Shown: positions 21,115 to 32,212 of the stretch, in pieces | Numbering within the stretch: the first letter of the stretch is position 1 | Layout of the letters: the number at the start of each line of letters is the position of its first letter | DNA from: Caenorhabditis remanei | Lineage: Eukaryota > Nematoda > Chromadorea > Rhabditida > Rhabditidae | Direction: 5' to 3' | NCBI RefSeq assembly: GCF_010183535.1 | Contig: NC_071332.1 | Coordinates: 17,484,001 to 17,548,000, forward strand | DNA length: 64,000 nt | Notes under the pieces: model-generated | What the model was told of the DNA's origin: nothing | Seen by the model: only the letters and a program-made list of their open reading frames with translations | The model's database searches: none | Translations under genes and position numbers: made by a program

Positions 21115-22128
21115 GTCGGCGCTTGAAGAAAAAATAAATCCAACATATGATCTCGATTGGCATTATTATGATGAAAAGTATTCCTTTCAGGATGTTTTTG
21201 ACAACTTTGAATCCGGCTCTTGTTATCATCGTGTATGTGAGAAGGAATCCAATTCCGACTATTACTAATACCGTGATGACCGTCTTCATGTATCCAAGGT
21301 AGCTGTCGATGACATGTCCGATGTCCGGAAAGTTTATCTCATTATAGAGCGTCGAATCTCCTCGAATTGCTCTGTAGATCGATGTCCAAATTGAACCGGA
21401 ATACTTCAAATTTCCATTGATTTCGAATCGCTCACTGTTTCCTCCGCAACTGATCGAGCACGATCGTCTGAATTTCGCGTTGTTTGAGAAAAATGTGAGG
21501 TTCGTGTTGTATCCTTTTGGAGTACATCTGATGGCGAAGACTTCTTTACCGCAATCCACGTTTGCCATAGTGTCTTCTTTTCGAGTGTAGCAATTGACTT
21601 CGGCTGTTGATCCTGCTTCGCAGGCGTAACATCCGACCGCTTCTTTGGCTTTCGCCTTGCATCTGTCTTCGGAAAGCATTGTTACTGTCGACCATTTTTT
21701 CAGGATCTTCATAGTAATCTTCATCGTTGCTGTTCCTGTGACTGCTTGTACGGTGTCATTGCTCACTTCCAATTTCCAATGTCCTTCTCGAATCGGGAGA
21801 TGTCTTTGTGGGGAGTCAAACGCTGCTTTCACTTCATCTTCATCACAGTAGCATTGCATCTCCAATTCTGCTGATGTACATGTGCAGCGTTCATGTAGAT
21901 TGCAATTGCGTTTGTCTTTGTCGCACGTGATCGTAGGTACCTGGTTTTGTGGCCATGTTGCTACATTACCTCTTTTCTTGATGAACCATGAGCTGAGTGT
22001 TGGAGTCGGCGGTGTCCAAATCGAATCGATCGTGATGATCATGTCTTCCCATGTGATGGACTGACCAATTGGAACCCTAACTTCCTTGTCCAAGGCGTTG
22101 TTGTCTTTGGTGTTCAGCTTACTTGACA
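21068..22128 (-). pseudogene. Env-like glycoprotein, C-terminal part (phlebovirus G2-like, as in nematode BEL elements)
   Basis: The open frame lacks its N-terminal half, cut at the palindrome edge. What remains is a cysteine-rich ectodomain segment (CYACEAGSTAEVNC and paired cysteines after it), one clear transmembrane helix near residues 280-305, a second hydrophobic stretch, and a basic cytoplasmic tail. Nematode BEL elements such as Tas and Cer7-type are known to carry Env related to phlebovirus glycoprotein G2; the cysteine layout fits. No signal peptide or fusion-loop region is present here, so this copy could not act in entry. Confidence 0.65.
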
Positions 22129-22379
22129 CAAACTTGCCAATAAGTGTTGCCCCAAGCCTTCCGCCGTCCTCTTTCCGCCGAAAATGTTCTTATTCTGCCT
22201 TCCGCCTTAGCTCCGCGACAATTCGCAATTGAGACATTCGGCAACGACGACTTTTCGCAACAATAGAACTAGGAATAGTTTAACCTAATTTTGTCAGAAA
22301 ACACGTCAGACAACTTTTTCTTCTATTTAATGGTTTTCAAATAAAACCACCTCTCTCAGAATGATTCATTCATCTTCCA

Positions 22380-22470
22380 ATAATGTCAAGGGACAAGTGG
22401 AAAGTAAGGTTTTTCGAATTCAAGACAGTTATACGCATGTTGGAAATATTGAAAAGGCTGATATTTTGGT
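22380..22470 (+). pseudogene. Decayed type B exon 1 (mirrored at 23506-23596 on the minus strand)
   Basis: Nucleotide similarity to type B exon 1 (MSWKGQ... region) is clear, but small indels put the original residues in different frames. The mirrored copy lies in the other palindrome arm. Confidence 0.55.
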
Positions 22471-22836
22471 CCATGATAGCCGGTTGGCCAAAACTGAATG
22501 AATCTATGCTTAAAGTTGTGCCACTAAGGCTGGTCAAAAAAAAGACAGTCTTCAATCACCCCCCTCATAAAAAAATTCTTTACTAATAATACAGTGCGCG
22601 TTATAAATATGCGCCACCCCCCAAAATCGGCGTTTTCGGAAAAGTGAGTTATTTTCCTGGGGAATTGTTACTAAAATCGAATTCAGCGTATCGAAAAACC
22701 TATGTTTCCAAGTTTTGTGAAAAATATGTCGAAAAATACGTCCAGACCACCAAAAAGTCGTTAAAACGACCGCGTCATAATATACGACTGAGGAATAAAG
22801 TCAACATTTTGCTGATCTCATTTTTTTTCCCGATTG

Positions 22837-23049
22837 TCTCACGTAACTTCTCCATCACTGGATCCTTTTTTCCTGATAACAGTATAATGGACAAGTCTTT
22901 GATCAGAGATCCCCATCCAGCAATAATGCCAAGCTTAGTAGCAATGTCTTTGTATTTTAATCTCCCAATATTCACCCCATCGTTGAAAATTGTGATGACA
23001 CGTTTTAAGTTCAGGAACAATTTAGTTATTTGCCTACCTGTCATTTAAA
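22837..23049 (-). pseudogene. Type A gene fragment in the palindrome spacer
   Basis: The reverse strand reads part of type A exon 2 (IFNDGVNIGRLKYKDIATKLG and GKKDPVMEKLRE) and a first-exon-like sequence near 23043, but with a deletion and no remaining exons. Non-functional relic. Confidence 0.7.
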
Positions 23050-24239
23050 AAAAAATCCAAGGCTTTGAATTTACCAAGACGATAAATTGCCGAAGGGCTG
23101 CCTTCGTTTTATACTCATTTTTTGTAGAATGAGTGGTCTCAATCGGGAAAAAAAATGAGATCAGCAAAATGTTGACTTTATTCCTCAGTCGTATATTATG
23201 ACGCGGTCGTTTTAACGACTTTTTGGTGGTCTGGACGTATTTTTCGACATATTTTTCACAAAACTTGGAAACATAGGTTTTTCGATACGCTGAATTCGAT
23301 TTCAGTAACAATTCCCCAGGAAAATAACTCACTTTTCCGAAAACGCCGATTTTGGGGGGTGGCGCATATTTATAACGCGCACTGTATTATTAGTAAAGAT
23401 TTTTTTTATGAGGGGGGTGATTGAAGACTGTCTTTTTTTTGACCAGCCTTAGTGGCACAACTTTAAGCATAGATTCATTCAGTTTTGGCCAACCGGCTAT
23501 CATGGACCAAAATATCAGCCTTTTCAATATTTCCAACATGCGTATAACTGTCTTGAATTCGAAAAACCTTACTTTCCACTTGTCCCTTGACATTATTGGA
23601 AGATGAATGAATCATTCTGAGAGAGGTGGTATTATTTGAAAACCATTAAATAGAAGAAAAAGTTGTCTGACGTGTTTTCTGACAAAATTAGGTTAAACTA
23701 TTCCTAGTTCTATTGTTGCGAAAAGTCGTCGTTGCCGAATGTCTCAATTGCGAATTGTCGCGGAGCTAAGGCGGAAGGCAGAATAAGAACATTTTCGGCG
23801 GAAAGAGGACGGCGGAAGGCTTGGGGCAACACTTATTGGCAAGTTTGTGATACTTTTGCAAAAAATCTAACAAAAAAAGCATATAATTTAGAAAGAGAAA
23901 AGTTATATTATTGCGCTTCAAAGCACAGTTCAAAACGTTAGTGCAAAAGTGGTTTCTGGTGTGTTTCGCGCGGAAATTACTCCAATATCTATTTCCCAAC
24001 TAATAAAACACAAAACTTAGTCTTGACTTTCATGTCTGGAAAACAGCTGGAGTGATGTGGCTCAGAAAACTGGAGTTGTCTACTTCAAGCGTCTAGGATA
24101 CTATTACTGTAGGTCTGAAACATTTTTTTTTTTCAATTTTATGGCATACTCAACAAGTTCTTCATTCCAAATGAAAACCGATCATAAACAATTGGAAGAG
24201 AAAATTGTTTAAAAATCCAGGGCTCTATTCCAGTTTAGA

Positions 24240-24490
24240 GGTCCTTTGAAAACTTTAACGTCCCAAAAAACACTTAGACGTCCCTTAAAACACTTAAACG
24301 TCCCTTGAAACATTTAGACGTCTTTTAAAACATTTAAACGTCCTTTCATATCCCAAATCTGCTCAGAAATGTTTAGACGTTCCAAAAAACATTTAGACAT
24401 TCCATAAAATATTTAGACGTCCCTTGAAATCCCAAAATCTGATTTTGAATAATAAGACGCACCAAAAAATATTTAGAGGTCCTTTCAACA
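24240..24490. repeat. Minisatellite of ~20-28-bp units
   Basis: About ten degenerate units built on ACATTTAGACGTCCCTTGAA, such as copies starting near 24250, 24283 and 24312. It lies in the 3' flank of A2 and has no counterpart in the A1 flank. Non-coding. Confidence 0.75.
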
Positions 24491-24710
24491 CTGAAAATCA
24501 CTAACGCGTCGCAACCATTTCCAATTTGACAAGTTGAACTCATTGTCTGGGGAAACACTTATTGACAAGTATGTGATAAAACATCTTAATTATAGAGAAA
24601 AAACTATATAATTGCGTTTCAGAGCACAATATTTTTTGCTATTTTCTGGCATACTCAACAAGTTCTTCATTCCAAAAGAAAATCGATCATAAAACAATTG
24701 GAAGAGGAAG

Positions 24711-26193
24711 TTATTTAAATCCAGCAATCAGAAAATAGCTTAATTCAGGAACAGAGTGACGACTGAAAGAGTTTTGCCCTTTTCTTTTAATGACCTTGAT
24801 CCACCATCCAGGACCCTTTTCATATCCAGGAGTGTTAGCTGATTTAATCGACAACATCAGATTTGATTTGATTAATCCAACGAAATGACAATCACGGATT
24901 CGATTGTTCCTAAGCCACCCAGGTACTTTTTCATGATCGGCATTTCTGAAAATTGTTGAAATTTGTGTTTTTAAAACAGATAAGATACAACTTACAATCC
25001 AATAGTATTTGTTTCACACGACTCGACGTCAATTTCAATCTGTTTTTTAGACTGTCTGTCACTACTATTCCAACAACGACTTCGGTAGATCACAACGCAG
25101 CAACCATCCACACGAAAAGATGATACGTATTGGTCTGCCCGATATTGGAATGAGTGTTTGTCATAACCGTTGCAATGATCATAAACCATTATATAGAACG
25201 CGTCACTGAAAAATGAATCTGATTTTGTACCAATCTGACAGTTGGGGCCTACTCAGTAAGAACTTGTCCCAGTTCATTTTGCAGTATCGTGGCCTTTTCT
25301 TCATTATTCTGCTTAACATGTTCTATTTGGAATGCCTTGATAAATTCTGGCGTGATTTTTTTCCAGTAGGATTTCTTGTAATCCTCTCTCCACTGATCCA
25401 TATTTTTATTTAATTTTTCTATTGCATCCCTCAGTTTATTCGGCCCGTACATGTTCTCGTTGTATAACATTCCACTGATGTAGGATTCCAGGACCAGCTA
25501 CAATTAGAAATGAATTTTAAAAATGATGAGGAGCACTTACGAATTGAGATATTACCCCATCTATTGTATTTCTCCAATTGTCAAATGTAGATCTCTTTCC
25601 TCCGAATTTATCCTTTTCCATCGCCATTTTCAGAGGGTTAGTCACATCTTTCTCGAGAAGACTTATCATTTTCTGTAAATTTACAAAAAATATTATCTGG
25701 CAACACTGTCTCGGCGACTTGTTCGTATTTTGCAACTTACATAAGCGTACGTGAGCGGTGGCGTCTTTTCAGCAGCTTGTTTGAAAATCAGATAGCTCAA
25801 CCAATTCGGGTTGGTTACAGTGTCTTGCATGAACTTTGTCAGAGTCGCGGCGGTTTGAATAATATCCGCATAAAAGTCATGTTCCACAATGAATGCCTTC
25901 AACGCATTGAACTCCTCGGTCATTTGATTCGAAAGTTGGTCTATCTTATTTCCCAGCTCACGTAACTTATCCATTACTGGATCCTTTTTTCCTGGTAATA
26001 AAACATTGGACAAATCTTTGATCACAGATCCCCATCCAGCGATAATGCCAAGCTTAGTAGCAATTTTATCGTATTTTAATCTCCCAATATTCAGCCCATC
26101 GTTGAAAATTGTGATGACATCGGATATCACTTTTTTCTCTGAAATGACACGTTTTAAGTTCAGGAACAATTTAGTTATTTGCCTACCTGTCAT
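24711..26193 (-). CDS. Type A protein A2, 408 aa (cleanest member)
   Basis: Minus-strand exons 26193-26187, 26138-25741, 25672-25541, 25497-25253, 25205-24996 and 24945-24711 sum to 1227 nt. The tiny first exon encodes only ATGACAG; the start is supported by A1 having the same one. Residues 3-135 are helix-rich with GIIAGWGSVIKDLSNVLLPG and an LRELGNKIDQLSNQ coiled-coil-like stretch. About 136-260 are charged helices (WREDYKKSYWKKITPEFIKA). About 261-408 form the domain shared with type B: AFYIMVYDHCNGYDKHSF, CCVVIYRSRCW, KGPGWWIKVIKR and SYFLIAGFK. No signal peptide. It is head-to-head with B5 and lacks the inserted exons and LTR element of A1. The function is not recognised. Confidence 0.78.
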
Positions 26194-26765
26194 GAAAAGA
26201 ATCCAAGGTTTTGAATTTACCAAGACGATAAATTACCGAAGGACTGCCTTCGTTTTATACTCATTTTTTGAAGAATGAGTGGTACCAATTGACTTTATTC
26301 CTCAGTGAACACTCGAAACATTAATTCCTGAGAAAACATTGCGAGCGAAAGAAGAATAGTATACAGTTTGAAACACGAGAAATGTTATAGGCTCAAAATG
26401 TTTGCTCTTCCTCAGATATGACGGCAAGAGTTTACCTCTTTTCCTCAGTTTTTTTCACAAAATTTCCTTGATCATCACAAAATTTCCGGGAAAATCGTAA
26501 ACTGTCGATGTTGAAATGAGCAAAAACAAACACAAACGAGTGGAAGTTAGAAGGAAACTGAGGAAACAGAAGGAAACAAGGAAACAAACGTGCAAACAAA
26601 TAAATTTTGGAACATCTGAGAAATAAAAACTGTTGTTTTGCTATGAGAAGCGGAATTGCTAAGGTTAATTTATCAGAGTAGGGCAAATAAATAAAACTAA
26701 GTGCTCGCTCTTTCCAGCGTATTTAAGCCTCCTCTCTCAAAACGAAATTCATTCGTCTTCCAAGA
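26194..26765. promoter_or_regulatory. Divergent intergenic region between A2 and B5
   Basis: 570 bp shared by two head-to-head starts, paralogous to the A1/B1 intergenic arms (common words include TTTATTCCTCAGTGAACACTCG). No TATA-like site is convincing. Co-regulation of the A/B pair is inference from the arrangement. Confidence 0.45.
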
Positions 26766-27386
26766 ATGTCGTGGAAAGGACAAGTGAAAAGTTTGGTTCA
26801 TCGAATTCAAGACAACTATACGCATGTTGGAAATTCTGCAAAGGCTGATATTCTGGAACGGGAGTTGAAGAAAATGTTTAGGTAAGGTTCCAGGTAAATT
26901 ACAAAACAACTTCCAATTTCAGTGGGGACTTCTATATATTGGTGTACAATGATTGTGGTGGTTATGACAAACACTCGTTCAGTGCTTGGGAAGATCAAAC
27001 TATTTATTCGTTTCGACGAGGAAGTTGCAATGTTGTCATCTACCGTAGTCTGTTTTGGAAAAAAGCTCACTTGCCACAAATTCAGAAAGATGTCGAATCG
27101 TGTGTAACTGGAGTGATTCCGAAGTTTGTTTTGTTTTTGTTTTTGTTGTTACACTATTTCTTTCAGTTACGATGATTACAAGGGTTATCCTAGAAAACTT
27201 AGAGACACTCGAATTTATAAGACGCGGTTCGTTGGGATGATTGCTAAAAGACATGATGTGGAGGTTCGATACTTCACTTCTGACACGAAATATGGTCCGG
27301 GCTGGTGGACTACGGTCAATGTTTATGATACAGACACTATGAAGAACACGGGAAGACAATTCGTATTGATTGCTGGATGGGAATGA
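26766..27386 (+). CDS. Type B protein B5, 178 aa
   Basis: Exons 26766-26881, 26923-27123 and 27167-27386 total 537 nt. It matches B1 throughout (MSWKGQVKSLVHRIQDNY; GDFYILVYNDCGGYDKHSF; KYGPGWWTTVNVYD; FVLIAGWE) and differs by one codon deletion. Introns are 41 and 43 bp, shorter than the first intron of B1. This seems to be the intact reference member of the short class, partnered with A2. Confidence 0.8.
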
Positions 27387-29854
27387 AGTATGATTTAGAC
27401 GATTTTCTTCGTTCCTCTCGTTTCATTTGTCTTTTGATGGTTTATTATACATCATTTTTTGAAACGCTTTTCAAATCTTTGAATTCATTCAATTTTGTTA
27501 ATAAATGTTTTTATTTTTATGAGTGTGGTGATAGAAGACTAGCTTCTTTTTCGACCCATCTACAAATTTGAGCACAGCTTTATTCAGTTTTGATAACATT
27601 TCGACCAACCGGCTATCATGGTGTATTACCTACAATTGGAAAATGGTATAACCAAGGAAACGATTATAAAATACCTTCCGGACATTAGGCTTTATACTCT
27701 GATCAAAGAAAGCACTTGATTTTTTATTTGCCATTCGATTCCCTGATAAATTAACATTCCCTTAACAAAACATAAATTTTCATCGGCCAAAATTATCAAA
27801 TGGTCAAATGAAGATGCTCCGAGATGTATTTGTTTGCACTTTTTCTGTAGTTTGCTTACAACTGCCAGCTGTTTGTTTAAAATTGATAAGAGAAAAGTAA
27901 ACATTCCGAGTAGGAACACATTGTGTACGTTCAAACTACATATAATTAATCTTTACTAATAATATTCAACAGAGTATGTCTGTCGATTTATTTGTTGCAT
28001 GTCATAACTCCCTCCGTAGTGGACCGATTTTTATAAAAACTAGATAGATAGATTGGAAATTTCCCTTAGATGATGCCCGAACTTTTCTTTTTTCAAAAAT
28101 ATCAAATTTGACGTCTTCTGGAGACGATGTCGATTTCAACAGTAGAAATCGTTCAGAAAGGGTGTGTCCCGACAGGGTGGTAGAAAGTTCAAAAAATCAA
28201 TCATACTACTGACTCGGTGTTTCTTGACTGCACTCTCGAGAGCGCCACGGCCGCGCGTATTTGGTGTAGCGGTCTACGCAGATGACTCTCACCCATGGGG
28301 TAGTGAGTTCGTTCCCGCCAGGTCCGAAAAGTTTTTTGGTTTTTTGTTTTGATAAGAGCATAGACAGTCAGAATATGAAGGTTGTAATTATGGTCGAGAT
28401 TTTAGAACAAAAGGATGGAGTAGCTATCTTTCTGTTGAATCTGTACACACCGTTACAATTCTGTCAGAAGGGATGATTGAGTGCCAACTTTGACGGTCTT
28501 TAAAAATTCACAATCCTACAAACACCGAGTCAGAAACTGATAGTAGTTAACAATAAACCTTTCGTCCGAATATTGTCGCCGATCGTTTAAAACTCAAAAT
28601 GTTTTTCTTTGTTTTTTTAGTTAGTTAGTTTTTATTCGAGATGATGGACCAAAAGCCACTAACACAATCACAATAGAGAAAATAAAAGAAAACGATCAGG
28701 AATTTAGTAGGTAGATATGTTAAGAGTGAGATATTTCGGGGAATCAAGAAGTTTTGTTTTCTTTAAGAACTTTGATAGTTTTTGTGAAGCACTCAGGTAC
28801 GAATGAAAAGGATTGAAATCAAAATAGACTGAATAAGGGGCTTCTTTAACTTTTGAACTTAGAAATATGTGAAATAGTTTTAGTTTCGAAGTATTCTAGA
28901 GAAGAGAGGCGGCATCGCCGCCGAACAGTCCAAAATTTAGGAAGCAGAACGTTCTGGATCAAATTAAACTAAGAGAAAATTTCCGTGTATATGAAAAAAA
29001 ATCTTTGAAGAATTTGGGGGAGGGAGGCGGCATCGCCGCTGATAAGTCAAAAACTTCAAAAGACTACTTTCAATGCATCTTTTGAAGATGAGAAAAGGAA
29101 ATTATATTTTGGTAAAAGGTTACTCAGTCAGGCAAAGAACACATTCCCTGTATTTAGTACAGTTAATTCTGAGACCCGTGATTTCTGAATGAGGAACTTT
29201 GTCGTAGCTCGGTTACCTTCAAAAAAGAAGCAAATTCTAGAATAAGAATTTGTTTAAATATGGCCTTAGTTTGCCATATTTGCCATATTCAGAGGAGGGT
29301 GGCGGCATTGCCGCCGATCAATCAAAAGTTGAAACTTTATATTTAGAGGATTGCCTGTCTATTGATGAGGGGAAAATAGAGTTACCAAGTTCCTGTTCTT
29401 CTACAGTAATTTGTCGAAATCTTATCAGAAAAGTAGGAGTGTTTAAATTGTTCTCTCTGGAACGGGTTGCTCAGCTAATAAAAACTACCAACAATCGAAG
29501 AAAAGTTATAGGACCAGAAGAGAAAGAGAATTCTGATACCCCGATTGTTTGAACCATGTGAGAAGCGCTGCAGGCGCTGTAACACCTAGAAGGGTGGAGT
29601 TGAGAAGGAGGTTTAGTCGCCGTTAGGCGACGTGAACCGACTGGTTCGAGCTATTTCAGATTTAGATTCTTTGGTATATTTTTCAACTCATAATATTACG
29701 TTTCAAGATTTTTCGAGATCCGTTCCTGTCTGTATCGGCCCCCGGTTTGCAATTATGGTAGTTACTGAAAAATACTCGAGTGTAATTAACCGTGAACTGA
29801 TCTATTGATAAAGAAATCTTTTTCATTTTTAGTCAATCATTTTTGTTCTAATCG
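27387..29854. other. 2.5-kb region with no gene recognised
   Basis: Both strands were read; only short frames without family features occur. It holds the B5 3' flank (AATAAA near 27497), three copies of a GGCGGCATYGCCGCC palindrome with conserved flank (28908-28922, 29026-29040, 29301-29315), a partial MITE end (29667-29745), and the promoter of calpain gene A. Confidence 0.5.
29789..29854 (+). promoter_or_regulatory. Conserved upstream block of calpain gene A (GATA-type site, possible trans-splice acceptor)
   Basis: The block from ATTAACCGTGAACTGATC through TTGATAAAG to TTTTCATTTTTAG is shared with 37959-38020 (before D) and, inverted, about 50650-50720 (before D'). TTGATAAAG fits the WGATAR site of intestinal GATA factors. 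The pyrimidine-rich stretch ending in TTTTTAG could be an SL acceptor. Confidence 0.5.
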
Positions 29855-32080
29855 ATGACCGTTTGTACCGGAAACGAGTTACTAGAAGAGTGCCACCAAT
29901 GGGTTCAATTATTTTTGAAGGATTTCGGGTAAGCAGAATTTTTAAAACGCCGAGTCTCATAAAGTTTCCAGTCCTGATGATATATTTTTCGACGCTGAGT
30001 TTGAATATAGTGATGGAAGTTTGAAATGGGATGAGTATGGGACAATATTGCATTACAATGCTCTCAGAAATAACGATGCTTCTCCACTGTTCATCTATAA
30101 GGACTCATGGCCATTTCACGCGGATCAAGGTCAAATCGGGGACTGTTGGTTGATGGCTACACTGATGACTATTGCACAAAGACGAAATTTATTGGAAAAG
30201 ATTATACCGCCGAATGATTTCTCTTTGAAGCATGGCATTTTCTTGGTTAGGTTCGTTGTGAAAACCCCGATGCATAAGATAGAACTCCAAACATTTCATA
30301 GACTATTTTTTCATGGCGAATGGAATATCGTTGTTGTCGACGGTCATTTCCCTTGTAGCGAATCAGGTTGTATTTTGTTCGCTAAAGTATTCTACACGGA
30401 ATTATGGGCATGTGTTATTGAAAAAGCGGTGGCGAAAATGTTAGGAGGGTATCACACGTTGCACGGAGGATCTGCGATCAGCGCATTTGAATATCTTACA
30501 GGTTAGTCATTTTGAAGCATTTTCTTTTTTACGTTTTTCAGGCGCCAGTTGTCTATGGGTCGATTTAAACAAAGACACGAATTTAGAGATGTTGTGGAAA
30601 AAGTTACAAGAATTTCAGTGGGTACCCAACAATTTCCGTGACGATTCCAATTTCCAGATCACTTGGATATTTGATGACAGCTTCTACTATCTGTAAGTTT
30701 GATAATGGGAAGGCTACACAAAATGGTCTTGCAAAAAATCATGCTTATTCATTACTCGACACATGTGTTCATAATGATCATCGACTGGTTTTGATCGGAT
30801 GTCCAAATTACCTCAACTGGAAAGGGAAATGGTCAGAGTTACCACCATATAATGAGGAAATCGCAAAAGAGTGGAATGATTCGAGAAAGGAAATGGTCAA
30901 AAAAAGATTCTCATGGATGGAAATTGATGACTTGTGTCGGTGGTTTGAAAGGCTGCAGATTTGTAAGTATCGAGAAGGTTGGCATGAATTGCGGACTGGA
31001 AAATTCCAAATGGCAGTTTATCCAACAAAGAATGGGAAAATTGATTTCACTGAAAAGATATATACAAAAGTTCTGCGGCTCCGTGTCAGAAGTCGTTGCA
31101 AATTACTCGCTGAAATAATGGATCGATATGAAGATTGTCATTATCCGGCTCCTCAGAGAGTCGTCGGTCTTGTTAATATCCATAAAGTGACTACTGGCAA
31201 TCAGATTGGAGATCTTATAGTGTCGAGTACTATCAACTTGTATTGGAGTGCTTTTGTATGATATGATATCAGTGAAAAGCCAAAGTCTAAAAGTGATATT
31301 TCAGAAATCCCAGTATCGATCCGCGGAGGGTGATGAGTGTGAACTGAGTCCAGGATTTTATTTTGTGATCTACACAGTTGTGTCAATGTTGTATCCAATG
31401 GAATATAGTTGGGTGTTGCGGAGGTACAGTATCTTTATTCGACGAAGTCTCACTTTATGTTTCAGCCCTACTCCTATGGATCACATCACCTATGATTCTG
31501 TAACATTTAAGAATAAAGTGGCATCTCACCAGTCACTCCTGAAAATGGTGGAAAAACTTGCGAAGCCTAAGACGGAAGTTCGAAAAGGGTTGTTTGCTCA
31601 AGAATATTCGAGGGACAACTTTCTGACGTTGATGTTTGAGAATCATGCTGAAAAACCTATCGATATTAAGTGAGGTCGCTATCAACTCTTACTGTGTAAC
31701 CTACATTTGTTTCAGTGTGGTTGTGAGAACCAAGTCTGAAAACGTTAAATCGTACGGAATGATGACGGAGAGACTATGGAACAGATACATATCAACTTCA
31801 AAGGATCCATATGTTGGCTACATTACAATTCCACCAAGATCCAAATTAATTTTTGGAAATGTATGGGTTATTCCTGGACCGATTCAGTTGAAAAATGAGG
31901 TTGTGGAATCAGAGATTAGCTGTTTGTACTGGATAAGGGTGGGCTATTGTTTTTTTTTGAATAAAACTTGAGGAATTAATTTTATTGCAGATTCTTGATG
32001 AGGAGATCGAAAGTGGAAGAGCAAAGTTGATGAGATATAAGAAAGTGCATGGGGCTTACGAGGCAATTCGGATTAGATGA
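29855..32080 (+). CDS. Atypical calpain-like cysteine protease A (620 aa)
   Basis: Nine exons: 29855-29928, 29972-30250, 30302-30501, 30542-30617, 30658-31255, 31305-31423, 31466-31669, 31716-31938, 31991-32080; 1863 nt, in frame. The calpain core is residues 26-340. Cys83 lies in QGQIGDCW, His238 in KNHAYSLLD and Asn260 in GCPNYLNWKGKWSE, so the triad is complete, although the usual NPWG is replaced. Residues 360-480 (ELSPGFYFVIYTVV) resemble the calpain beta-sandwich domain, followed by a second beta-rich region and a basic tail. There are no EF hands or signal peptide. It would be a cytosolic, probably Ca-regulated protease. Gene B starts 132 bp downstream. Confidence 0.85.
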
Positions 32081-32212
32081 AAAGCTCTCATTTCTAAAAA
32101 TGTTGATCAATAAATATTTTCGCGTAAGCGTGGCAGCCTGAACAATAACCAAAAAAAAGATGTTTTTCAACTTTTCATCATTGCTCACTTTAATTTTTCT
32201 ACAAGCCAAGTT

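Larger units (their letters stand above)
19303..22128 (-). mobile_element. BEL/Pao LTR element, 3' half: env-like ORF, extra zinc-finger ORF, partial 3' LTR
   Basis: On the minus strand: env-like C-terminal part, then an overlapping ORF with zinc knuckles, then a purine-rich tract (GAGCCGGGAGT at 19531-19521), then 218 bp of the LTR family seen at 17015-17727. The 5' end is cut exactly where the next palindrome begins (22128). Gag, protease and RT are absent from this copy. It is an old, truncated retroelement copy. Confidence 0.75.
22128..23848. repeat. 1.7-kb palindrome (arms 709 bp, spacer 303 bp)
   Basis: Arms 22128-22836 and 23140-23848 obey n -> 45976-n with no net indel. They contain decayed type B exon 1 sequence and a Tc1-like terminal word (ACAGTGCGCGTTATAAATAT, near 22592 and mirrored). 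The spacer carries a type A fragment. The outer left edge coincides with the env truncation. Confidence 0.88.

Noticed and set aside
14814..22128. Treating gag-protease and env parts as one intact element
   Set aside because: They are in the wrong order on the minus strand and both are truncated; they are two broken copies of related elements.
22644..23048. Open frames mirrored in both palindrome arms (SYFPGELLLKSN...)
   Set aside because: They cross a MITE-like end (ACAGTGCGCG...) and are symmetric by construction; no evidence for coding.
24238..24500. CRISPR-like spacing of repeats
   Set aside because: Units are degenerate and contiguous with no spacers, in a eukaryotic genome; it is a minisatellite.
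28240..28325. tRNA-like stretch (GTAGCGGTCTACGC ... GAGTTCGTTCCCGCC)
   Set aside because: Resembles A and B boxes, but the T-arm does not pair and no cloverleaf can be drawn. At most a SINE-like relic.
29250..29552. Open frame of 100 codons
   Set aside because: No splice partners, family motifs or repeat in other copies; one of the GCCGCC motif copies explains part of it.
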